64,000 bases of DNA from UBA7239 sp964509075 (GTDB lineage Bacteria > Pseudomonadota > Gammaproteobacteria > Pseudomonadales > UBA7239): positions 124,001 to 188,000 of the forward strand of contig CAZDWC010000004.1 in NCBI GenBank assembly GCA_964509075.1, written 5' to 3'. The notes under the pieces were generated by a model. That model did no database searches and had not been told where the DNA came from. It saw only the letters and a list, made by a program, of their open reading frames with translations. Shown one piece after another: positions 7,468 through 14,720 of this stretch; the first letter of the stretch is position 1, and each line of letters starts with the position of its first letter. Both the position numbers and the translations under genes were made by a program.

Positions 7468-8652
7468 ATGAAACTGACATTCAGCAAAGAAGACGAATTG
7501 TTCCGCGAAGAAATTGCAGGCTGGTTGAAAACCAATCTGGTCGGCGAATTCGAGCAACTGAAATTTCGCGGCGGCCCCGGCGATGAACATATGTTCCCGC
7601 ACGAGCGCAAACGCTGGGAAGAGAAACTGGCCGAAGGCGGCTGGACCTGCGTGGGCTGGCCGAAAGAATACGGCGGTCGCGGCGCCTCGATTGAACAGCA
7701 GGTGATTTTTTTCGAGGAATACGCGCGCGCCGGCGCTCCCGGCCGCGTCGGCCATATCGGTGAAGGTCTGGCTGGCCCGACACTGATCGCGTTTGCTACC
7801 GAAGAACAGAAGCAGAAATATCTTCCCGGCATTGTCAGTGGCAAGGAACTGTGGTGTCAGGGTTATTCCGAGCCGGGCGCGGGTTCCGATCTCGCCAACG
7901 TCAAAACCAAAGCGCGTTTTGATGAAGCCAAGGGCAAATGGATCATCAACGGCCAGAAAGTATGGACGTCGCTCGCACACGAATCCGACTGGTGTTTCGT
8001 GGTCGCGCGTACCGATCCGGATTCGGTTGCGCACAAAGGCCTCGGTTTCTTTCTGGTGTCCATGCATCAGCCAGGCGTTACTGTGCGTCCGATTGAACAA
8101 TTGACCGGCACGTCCGAATTCAACGAAGTGTTTTTCGACGATGCTGTCGCAGACGATATTGTCGGTGCGCCGGGCGACGGCTGGAAAGTGGCGATGGGTC
8201 TGCTCGGTTTCGAGCGCGGTGTTTCCACACTCGGCCAACAGATGTTGTTCCAGAACGAACTCGACGAAATCGTGCGCATCGCGAAAGAAAACGGTGCAGC
8301 GAAAGATCCAGTACTGCGCCAGCGCATTGCCGAAGCACACACCGGTTTGCGCCTGATGCGTTACAACGCCATGCGCATGTTGTCGGCGGGCGATGATGGT
8401 GCGCTCGACAAATCTTCACTGGTATACAAACTGCACTGGGCCAGCTGGCACCGCAATCTCGGTGTACTGGCAATGGATGTGCTCGGCCCTGAAGCCGAGA
8501 TGATCGAAAGCGCGCCGTACAATCTCACGCGCTTGCAGTCGATGTATCTGTTCACGCGTTCCGACACTATTTACGGCGGCACCAACCAGATCCAGCGCAA
8601 TATCATCGCTGAGCGCGGGCTGGGCATGCCGAAGGAAGCGAAAGGTAGATAA
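7468..8652 (+). CDS. Acyl-CoA dehydrogenase, FadE30-like
   Basis: Flavoprotein of 394 residues. Middle-domain motif CQGYSEPGAGSD (130-141), FERG of helix G with Glu249, and C-terminal IYGGTNQIQRNIIAER. As in the 1524 gene, the MCAD-type Glu is replaced (Gly370), so Glu249 is the probable base. The sequence style (EEYARAGAPGRVGHIGEGLAGPTL) resembles FadE30, a KstR2-regulon enzyme that acts on a HIP-derived CoA ester. It is preceded by a beta-type dehydrogenase and followed by an IpdF-like SDR. Family call is firm; the substrate is inferred from context. Confidence 0.85.
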   Translation: MKLTFSKEDELFREEIAGWLKTNLVGEFEQLKFRGGPGDEHMFPHERKRWEEKLAEGGWTCVGWPKEYGGRGASIEQQVIFFEEYARAGAPGRVGHIGEGLAGPTLIAFATEEQKQKYLPGIVSGKELWCQGYSEPGAGSDLANVKTKARFDEAKGKWIINGQKVWTSLAHESDWCFVVARTDPDSVAHKGLGFFLVSMHQPGVTVRPIEQLTGTSEFNEVFFDDAVADDIVGAPGDGWKVAMGLLGFERGVSTLGQQMLFQNELDEIVRIAKENGAAKDPVLRQRIAEAHTGLRLMRYNAMRMLSAGDDGALDKSSLVYKLHWASWHRNLGVLAMDVLGPEAEMIESAPYNLTRLQSMYLFTRSDTIYGGTNQIQRNIIAERGLGMPKEAKGR

Positions 8653-8653
8653 A

Positions 8654-8743
8654 ACCCTCTCCCGTTCGGGGAGAGGTGGCGTCCAGCGCCGGGTGAGGGC
8701 CCCCATCCGCCCTTCGGGCACCTTCCCCCGCAAGCGGGAGAAG
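8654..8743. repeat. Intergenic palindromic repeat, CCCTCTCCC family, copy 5 (inverted order)
   Basis: The same modules as copies 1 and 4 in reverse orientation: CCCTCTCCCGTTCGGGGAGAGG and GGCGTCCAGCGCCGGGTGAGGGC first, then CCCATCCGCCCTTCGGGCACCTTC and CCCGCAAGCGGGAGAAGG. It lies between a dehydrogenase and an SDR gene. Confidence 0.8.
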
Positions 8744-8769
8744 GAAATACAGCAAAGAGAGAATTAATC

Positions 8770-9564
8770 ATGCAAGACGTAAGAAACAATCCCGAATACG
8801 TTCCCGGTCACGGTTTGCTGAAAGGCAAATCTGTGCTGATCACTGCCGCCGCCGGTGTTGGCATCGGTTTCGCCGCTGCAAAAAAATCTGTTGAAGAAGG
8901 CTGTCGCGCCATTGTGATCAGCGATGTGCACGAAGGCCGTCTGCAGGCATCTGTCGAGAAGCTGAAAGAAGAAACCGGGCTGCAAAACGTCTGGGGTAAA
9001 GTCTGCAATGTGGTGGTGGAAGACGAAGTGCAGGCGCTGATTGCGTTTGCTGAAGAAAAGCTCGGTGGCGTTGATGTGTTGATTAACAACGCCGGCCTCG
9101 GCACGTCAAAACTGTTGATTGAAATGGAAGATCCGGAGTGGAATAAAGTCATCGACGTGACCTTGAACGGCACCATGCGCATGACGCGCCACATGATGAA
9201 AGTGATGAAGCCGCGTGGCACAGGTGTCATCGTCAACAACGCTTCTGTTCTTGGCTGGCGCGCACAGAAAGAACAGGCGCACTACGCTGCAGCGAAAGCT
9301 GGCGTGATGGCGTTGACGCGTTGTGCTGCGCTTGAGGCAGCGGATTTCGGTGTGCGTATCAACGCTGTGGCGCCGTCACTGGCTGTGCACCCGATGCTGA
9401 AAAAATCGGCGCCGGAAGAATTGCTGAAAGAACTGGAAGGTAAGGAAGCGTTCGGTCGTGGCGCGGAAGTGTGGGAAGTGGCGAACGTGATGATGTTCCT
9501 CGCCTCCGATTATTCATCGTACATGACCGGCGAGATTCTTGCTGTCAGCGCGCAGCGCGCATAA
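8770..9564 (+). CDS. SDR oxidoreductase, IpdF-like
   Basis: Short-chain dehydrogenase of 264 residues. The cofactor site reads ITAAAGVGIG (24-33), an Ala-rich variant of TGxxxGIG; NNAG and the catalytic pair Tyr172/Lys176 (YAAAK) are present. The N-terminal run YVPGHGLLKGKSVLITAA and the ending MTGEILAVSAQ resemble IpdF of the KstR2 regulon, which oxidises a hydroxylated HIP-CoA intermediate during steroid C/D-ring degradation. It follows the FadE30-like gene, as in mycobacteria where the two are also close. The assignment is by recalled sequence style and context, not by a search. Confidence 0.8.
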   Translation: MQDVRNNPEYVPGHGLLKGKSVLITAAAGVGIGFAAAKKSVEEGCRAIVISDVHEGRLQASVEKLKEETGLQNVWGKVCNVVVEDEVQALIAFAEEKLGGVDVLINNAGLGTSKLLIEMEDPEWNKVIDVTLNGTMRMTRHMMKVMKPRGTGVIVNNASVLGWRAQKEQAHYAAAKAGVMALTRCAALEAADFGVRINAVAPSLAVHPMLKKSAPEELLKELEGKEAFGRGAEVWEVANVMMFLASDYSSYMTGEILAVSAQRA

Positions 9565-9566
9565 CC

Positions 9567-9622
9567 CGTAGGGGAAGGCCTTGTGCCTGCCCATAGAGGG
9601 CGACCACAAGGGTCGCCCCAAC
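9567..9622. repeat. Intergenic palindromic repeat, GTAGGGG family
   Basis: Reads GTAGGGGAAGGCCTTGTGCC, a 12-base linker, then GGGCGACCACAAGGGTCGCCC and CAAC. The right half is an inverted repeat (GGGCGACC / GGTCGCCC). Same family as 2697-2725. It lies between the SDR gene and the MaoC gene. Confidence 0.7.
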
Positions 9623-9647
9623 ATCGGCAACTGAAAAGAGGCGATTG

Positions 9648-10106
9648 ATGACCACAATTTTCAAACACCCGAACGAACTGCTGCAATCCGTTGGCAAGCA
9701 GCTGGGCCACAGCGAATGGCTGCTGGTGGATCAGGATCGCATCAACAAGTTTGCCGATGCCACTGGCGATCACCAGTGGATACACGTCGATCCCGTAAAA
9801 GCGAAAGACGGCCCGTTTGGCGCTTGTATCGCACACGGCTATCTCACGCTGTCGCTGGTCAATCTTTTTCTGCCGCAGATTGTTGACGTGCAAGGCATTT
9901 CAATGGGTGTGAATGTCGGTTGCGGCAAGATCCGTTTTCCCATGCCGGTAAAGGTTGGTTCGCGCGTGCGCGGATCCGGCGAAGTGGTGGAAGTGGAAGA
10001 AGTCAAAGGCGGTATCCAGGCTGTGATTCGCGTTACCGTCGAAATCGAGGGCAGCGACAAGCCGGCCTGTGTGGTCGATACGATTTCCCGTTATTTCCCA
10101 GCGTGA
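9648..10106 (+). CDS. MaoC-like (R)-specific enoyl-CoA hydratase
   Basis: Single hot-dog-fold hydratase of 152 residues that adds water to an enoyl-CoA. The ATG at 9648 follows AAGAGG; a TTG one codon earlier is less likely. The hydratase motif is ADATGDHQWIHVDP, with the catalytic Asp and His five residues apart, followed by GPFGACIAHGYLTLSL. It is close in size and pattern to mycobacterial Rv0130-type hydratases. In this cluster it would act between a dehydrogenase and an SDR in a beta-oxidation round. Confidence 0.85.
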   Translation: MTTIFKHPNELLQSVGKQLGHSEWLLVDQDRINKFADATGDHQWIHVDPVKAKDGPFGACIAHGYLTLSLVNLFLPQIVDVQGISMGVNVGCGKIRFPMPVKVGSRVRGSGEVVEVEEVKGGIQAVIRVTVEIEGSDKPACVVDTISRYFPA

Positions 10107-10111
10107 TTTGT

Positions 10112-10134
10112 CGGGGCACGGCATGCCGTGCCCG
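10112..10134. repeat. Short perfect palindrome in intergenic gap
   Basis: CGGGGCACGGCATGCCGTGCCCG contains the perfect 20-base palindrome GGGCACGGCATGCCGTGCCC between the MaoC and thiolase genes. It resembles the hairpin cores of the GTAGGGG family but is shorter. No T-run follows. Confidence 0.6.
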
Positions 10135-10170
10135 TACACACGCATTGTTATTTCACAGAGGTAAAAAGTC

Positions 10171-11373
10171 ATGAGAGAAGCAGTCATCGTATCCGTCGCC
10201 CGCACCGGTCTCGCCAAATCGTTCCGTGGCGGTTTCAATGAAACCGAAGCGCCGGCCATGGCCGGCCATGTGGTGCGCGCGGTAGTCGAGCGCGCCGGTA
10301 TTGATCCTGCGTCGGTAGAAGACGTGCTGTTTGGCGCTGCCGCGCAGCAGGGCACGCAAGCCTATTGTCTGGGCCGTCTGGCTGCCATTGCCGGCGGCTT
10401 GCCGGAAACCGTCGCCGGTATGGCGATGGAGCGTCAGTGCGCGTCAGGTTTGATGACGATTGCCACGGCCGCGAAGTCCATCATGTGCAACGAGATCGAC
10501 ATCGCCGTTGCCGGTGGCGTGGAATCCATCTCGCTGACACAAAACAAACACAAGAACACCTTTCGTTCACAGTCGGAAGTAGTGAAAGCGCTGGATCCGG
10601 CCGCCTACATTCCGATGCTGGAAACCGGCGAAGTAGTGGCCGAGCGTTACAAGATTTCGCGCGAAGCACAGGACGAATATTCGTACCTGAGCCAGATGCG
10701 CACCGCGCAAGCGCAGAAGAACGGCATCTTCAACGACGAAATCGTGCCGATGAAAACCACCATGTCGGTGTTCAACAAGGAAACGAAAGAAACCACGTTC
10801 AAGGAAACTGTTGTCGATCGTGATGATTGCAACCGTGCCGACACCACGCTGGAAGGCCTCGCCAAACTGGAGCCGGTGTGGAAAGACGGCCAGTGGGTGA
10901 AAGAAGGCAAATATGTCACCGCAGGCAACTCCTCGCAGTTGTCCGACGGCGCCGCTGCCAGTTTGTTGATGGAGCGTTCACTCGCCGAGAAAAAAGGCTT
11001 GCAACCACTGGGTGCCTATCGCGGTCTCGCGGTTGCCGGCTGCAAATCCGACGAGATGGGCATCGGCCCGGTGTTTGCCGTGCCCAAACTGCTGGCGCGT
11101 CACGGCCTGAAAATGAGCGACATCGGCTTGTGGGAACTGAACGAAGCGTTTGCTTCGCAAGTGATCTATTGCCGCGACACACTCGGCATTCCGAATGACA
11201 TCATGAACGTCAACGGCGGCGCGATTGCCATTGGCCATCCATTCGGCATGAGCGGTGCGCGCATGGTGGGTCACGCGCTGCTGGAAGGCAAACGCCGCGG
11301 TGTGAAATATGTGGTGGTGACCATGTGCATCGGCGGCGGCCAGGGTGCTGCCGGCCTGTTTGAAGTGTTCTGA
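10171..11373 (+). CDS. Thiolase (acetyl-CoA acyltransferase)
   Basis: Second thiolase of the cluster, 400 residues. The nucleophile is Cys90 in ERQCASG; NEAF, GHPFGMSGARM and the C-terminal CIGGGQG supply the other catalytic groups. It differs clearly from the thiolase at 3925: GHPFGMSG instead of GHPLGATG and an extra charged segment before the NSSQLSDGAA motif, so the two probably act on different ketoacyl-CoA substrates. It starts at an ATG preceded by AGAGG and is followed after 21 bases by the VOC gene. Confidence 0.87.
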   Translation: MREAVIVSVARTGLAKSFRGGFNETEAPAMAGHVVRAVVERAGIDPASVEDVLFGAAAQQGTQAYCLGRLAAIAGGLPETVAGMAMERQCASGLMTIATAAKSIMCNEIDIAVAGGVESISLTQNKHKNTFRSQSEVVKALDPAAYIPMLETGEVVAERYKISREAQDEYSYLSQMRTAQAQKNGIFNDEIVPMKTTMSVFNKETKETTFKETVVDRDDCNRADTTLEGLAKLEPVWKDGQWVKEGKYVTAGNSSQLSDGAAASLLMERSLAEKKGLQPLGAYRGLAVAGCKSDEMGIGPVFAVPKLLARHGLKMSDIGLWELNEAFASQVIYCRDTLGIPNDIMNVNGGAIAIGHPFGMSGARMVGHALLEGKRRGVKYVVVTMCIGGGQGAAGLFEVF

Positions 11374-11394
11374 TCGACTGCGCAGGAGCGTGAC

Positions 11395-11868
11395 ATGACG
11401 TTCAGTGTTCGTCGAATAGATCACGCAGTGTACTGGGTGCGCGACGTGGAAAAATCGAAAGATTTCTACACGCGCGTGCTGGGTTTGCAGGAAGTGGTGA
11501 GCGAACGCGGTACCTGTCTGTTGCGTGCGCCCGACAGCGAACAGCATCACGATCTTGGTTTGTTCCAGGTGGGCAGCAGTGCGCCGCGCACGGCGCGCGG
11601 TGCAGTGGGGTTGTACCATATTGCGTGGAAAGTAGAGACCATCGAGGATCTTGCGGCGGCGCTCTACGTACTGAAGCGCGAAAATGCATTGACTGGCGCT
11701 TCCAGCCACGGCGCTACCAAGTCCGTATACGGCGTCGACCCGGACGGCAATGAATTTGAAATCACCTTCACCATTCCGCGAGCGGATTGGGGACGCTGGG
11801 AGAACAGTGGAACTGTCGAACCGCTGGATCTCGCCGCTGAAATGGCGCGCTATGGCAAGAAAATCTGA
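11395..11868 (+). CDS. VOC-family protein (glyoxalase/extradiol dioxygenase fold)
   Basis: Single-domain vicinal-oxygen-chelate protein of 157 residues. It opens with RRIDHAVYWVRDVEKSKDFYTRVLG, whose His is the usual first metal ligand; YHIAWKV and the Glu of FEITF are the likely further ligands. The family includes ring-cleaving dioxygenases, glyoxalases and epimerases, and the sequence does not decide between them. The motif PDGNEFEI favours an extradiol-dioxygenase-like or isomerase role. It ends 10 bases before the RibBA-like gene. Confidence 0.75.
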   Translation: MTFSVRRIDHAVYWVRDVEKSKDFYTRVLGLQEVVSERGTCLLRAPDSEQHHDLGLFQVGSSAPRTARGAVGLYHIAWKVETIEDLAAALYVLKRENALTGASSHGATKSVYGVDPDGNEFEITFTIPRADWGRWENSGTVEPLDLAAEMARYGKKI

Positions 11869-11878
11869 GGCGAGCAAC

Positions 11879-12988
11879 ATGCAACTGAACAGCACCGAAG
11901 AACTGATCGCAGATATTCGTGCGGGAAAAATGGTCATTCTCATGGATGACGAAGATCGCGAGAACGAAGGCGATATCATCATGGCTGCCGAACACTGCGG
12001 CGCCGAGCATATCAACTTCATGGCGAAATATGCGCGCGGCCTGATCTGCATGCCGATGTCCCGTGAGCGTTGCGAGCGCCTGGGTTTGTCGTTGATGGTG
12101 CAGAAAAATGCTTCCGGTTTCGGCACCAAATTCACGGTGTCGATTGAAGCGGCAACCGGTGTCACCACGGGTATTTCCGCTGCAGATCGTGCGCGTACCG
12201 TGCAGGTAGCCGCAGCCAAGAATGCGCAGGCGAGTGACATCGTGCAGCCCGGCCATATTTTTCCGTTGATTGCCGAGCCAGGTGGTGTGTTGAGCCGCAC
12301 CGGCCATACCGAAGCGGCCTGCGATCTCGCGCGTCTTGCCGGGCTGGAGCCTGCCGGCGTGATATGTGAAATCATGAACGACGACGGCACCATGTCGCGT
12401 CGCCCCGACCTCGAAGTGTTTGCCAAAGAGCACAACCTGAAAATTGGCACCATTGCCGATCTCATTCACTATCGGCTGGTGAATGAGCGCACGGTGGAAA
12501 TTGCCGAGCGTGCGCCGATAGAAACCGATTTCGGCACGTTTGATCTGGTGACGTTTACCAACAAAGTTGACAACGAATATCACTATGCGCTGGTGAAGGG
12601 CGATATCACACCCGATACGCCGACACTGGTGCGCGTGCATCTGGCCACGGCCATGCGCGATCTGTTCTGTGCGCAACCGCCGGGCATGAAAATCTGGAAC
12701 ACGCGCCGCTGCCTGGAGCGCATCGCACAGGAAGGCAAAGGTGTACTGGTGCTGATTCATCAATGTGAAAGCGCACAGGACCTGCACGACAGCGCGCTGA
12801 CCATGCTGGGCAAGAAGCCCCTGCAAAACACTGCCGCCAGTCCGAATGTTTACAAAACCGTGGGTGTGGGTGGACAGATATTGCGTGAGTTGGGTGTGGG
12901 CAAGATGCGTGTGCTCGGTCAGCCGCTGCGCTATCGCGCCATTTCCGGCTATGACCTGGAAGTGGTTGAACATATTGCTTGCGAATAA
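11879..12988 (+). CDS. ribBA: RibBA-like: DHBP synthase with degenerate GTP cyclohydrolase II domain
   Basis: 369 residues. The N-terminal half is 3,4-dihydroxy-2-butanone-4-phosphate synthase (riboflavin pathway): DDEDRENEGD (23-32), a GHTEAACDLARLAGL motif and CEIMNDDGTM are intact. The C-terminal half resembles GTP cyclohydrolase II but has no Cys cluster for zinc and no TGD/CDCG motifs, so only the DHBP synthase step is likely active; such proteins are known in proteobacteria. The start at 11879 is 10 bases after the VOC gene. It may top up FAD for the four flavoprotein dehydrogenases of the cluster. Confidence 0.88.
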   Translation: MQLNSTEELIADIRAGKMVILMDDEDRENEGDIIMAAEHCGAEHINFMAKYARGLICMPMSRERCERLGLSLMVQKNASGFGTKFTVSIEAATGVTTGISAADRARTVQVAAAKNAQASDIVQPGHIFPLIAEPGGVLSRTGHTEAACDLARLAGLEPAGVICEIMNDDGTMSRRPDLEVFAKEHNLKIGTIADLIHYRLVNERTVEIAERAPIETDFGTFDLVTFTNKVDNEYHYALVKGDITPDTPTLVRVHLATAMRDLFCAQPPGMKIWNTRRCLERIAQEGKGVLVLIHQCESAQDLHDSALTMLGKKPLQNTAASPNVYKTVGVGGQILRELGVGKMRVLGQPLRYRAISGYDLEVVEHIACE

Positions 12989-13023
12989 CGAGCGCCTGTG
13001 AATAAAAAACGGCAGTACAGTGC

Positions 13024-14658
13024 GTGAAAAAATCGATACCGTATTATCAGCGCCCTGTGGTGTTGAGCGTGCTGGTCTGCACGTTCATGGCGTTGCTTGC
13101 CAATTTCTCGCTGTGGAAAGCGCTGGCTGCAGCCGTTGACCTGCATACTGCGCAGGGCGCGCTGTTTGCATTGAGTCAGCTGGTATTGGTGGTTGCCGCC
13201 ACCGTTTTCCTGCTGGCATTTTTTGCCTGGCCACGTCTATTGCAGTTGGCAATGACAGTATTTTTGCTGGCAGCTGCCAGCAACGCCTATTTCATGGACA
13301 ACTACGGCGTGGTGATTGAAGCGTCGATGATCCAGAATCTGGTACAGACCGATGTGCGCGAAGCTACCGAGTTGCTCACACCAAAAATGGCGGTCTACAT
13401 GTTGTTGCTGGGTGTATTGCCTTCCGTCCTGGTCTGGCGCGTGCCGCTGGTGTTTGGCCGTTGGCACAGGACGCTGTTGTTGCAGATTGTTACACTGGTG
13501 GTGAGTCTGGCGGTGGTGTTTGCGGCGGCGGGCAGCATGTACAAACACTTCTCGATTGTGCATCGTCAGAACAAGGTGTTGCGCATGCTGGTCAATCCGG
13601 TGGCGCCAATACTGGCAGTGGCTGAGTTCAGTCTCGGCATCGCGCGCGAGGTACAAACGACAATCACGCCCATTGCCGAAGATGCCAGGCAGTCACCGGC
13701 GTATCAGCAGAAAAACAAAAAATCGGTTGTCGTCTTTGTGCTGGGTGAAACGGCACGCGCAATGAATTTCCAGTTGAACGGCTATGCGCGCGCTACCAAT
13801 CCGCAGCTTAGCCAGTTGCCGGTCATCAATTTTCCGAACACCTGGTCTTGCGGTACGGCAACGGCAGAATCTGTGCCATGCATGTTTTCCATGCTCAAAC
13901 GCACCCATTACAGCGCCAGCAAGGCCAAATCCCAGGAAAGTCTTCTGGATGTGCTGCATCGCGCGGGTGTGGCTGTGTTGTGGCGCGACAACAACTCCAG
14001 TTGCAAAGGTGCCTGCGACCGCGTGGGCAGTGAGGATTTACGCAGACAGAAAGATCCACAACTGTGTTCAACCGGAGAGTGTTTTGATGAAATCCTGTTA
14101 AGCGGTTTGCAGGAAAAAATCGATAATGCGCAAAGTGATATGTTCATTGTCCTGCACCAGAAAGGCAGTCACGGCCCGGAATATTTTCGTCGCTCACCCG
14201 GCAACATGAAAACATTCCTGCCCGAATGTGATCGGGCCAATGTCATGGATTGCGAGCGCCAGAGCATCGTCAATGCCTATGACAACACCATTCTTTACAC
14301 AGATTTCTTTCTCAGCCGCGTGATAGATCTGCTGCAGAAGAACAGCGAACGTTACGACACCATGATGTTCTACATGTCGGATCACGGCGAATCACTGGGC
14401 GAGAACAATATCTACCTGCATGGATTCCCCTACCCTATTGCGCCTGAGGAACAGCGGCACATCCCGTTCATCGCCTGGTTTTCGCAGGGCTTTGCTGCAG
14501 CAACGGGGCTGGATCTTGACTGCATCAGGTCACGAGCGTCAAACGAGTATTCGCACGACGACTTATTCCACACAAGTCTTGGGCTCTTGGCCGTACAAAC
14601 CGCAGTCTATGCGCCGGAACACGATGTTTTCGGTGCGTGCCGAAAACAGAGCAGGTAA
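13024..14658 (+). CDS. eptA: Phosphoethanolamine--lipid A transferase (EptA family)
   Basis: Inner-membrane enzyme that moves phosphoethanolamine from phosphatidylethanolamine to lipid A, lowering the negative charge of the outer membrane. 544 residues, GTG start; about five membrane segments lie in residues 12-175, then a periplasmic sulfatase-fold domain. The nucleophile is Thr280 in CGTATAESVPCMF; metal-site residues include VLGETARA and MSDHGESLG with HG of YLHGFPY. Paired Cys residues fit the family's disulfides. It lies inside a catabolic cluster to which it has no obvious link. Polymyxin resistance is a known effect of the family, not shown here. Confidence 0.9.
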   Translation: MKKSIPYYQRPVVLSVLVCTFMALLANFSLWKALAAAVDLHTAQGALFALSQLVLVVAATVFLLAFFAWPRLLQLAMTVFLLAAASNAYFMDNYGVVIEASMIQNLVQTDVREATELLTPKMAVYMLLLGVLPSVLVWRVPLVFGRWHRTLLLQIVTLVVSLAVVFAAAGSMYKHFSIVHRQNKVLRMLVNPVAPILAVAEFSLGIAREVQTTITPIAEDARQSPAYQQKNKKSVVVFVLGETARAMNFQLNGYARATNPQLSQLPVINFPNTWSCGTATAESVPCMFSMLKRTHYSASKAKSQESLLDVLHRAGVAVLWRDNNSSCKGACDRVGSEDLRRQKDPQLCSTGECFDEILLSGLQEKIDNAQSDMFIVLHQKGSHGPEYFRRSPGNMKTFLPECDRANVMDCERQSIVNAYDNTILYTDFFLSRVIDLLQKNSERYDTMMFYMSDHGESLGENNIYLHGFPYPIAPEEQRHIPFIAWFSQGFAAATGLDLDCIRSRASNEYSHDDLFHTSLGLLAVQTAVYAPEHDVFGACRKQSR

Positions 14659-14720
14659 AATCGCAGCCCTCTGAACAGAGCCAACGACCTTCCGTGCAAC
14701 CGACATCCATGGAGAAGACT

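Noticed and set aside
6427..8340. Long antisense open frame of 637 codons on the minus strand across two acyl-CoA dehydrogenases
   Set aside because: Both sense genes carry complete family motifs; the antisense frame arises from codon bias and has no recognisable domain.
10978..12973. Two long antisense frames opposite the thiolase, VOC and RibBA genes
   Set aside because: They are shadows of sense genes with clear motifs and lack ribosome-binding sites and domains.
13024..14658. Mobile mcr-type colistin-resistance gene
   Set aside because: It belongs to the EptA family, but no insertion sequence, plasmid feature or flanking repeat is present, so a chromosomal EptA is the simpler reading.
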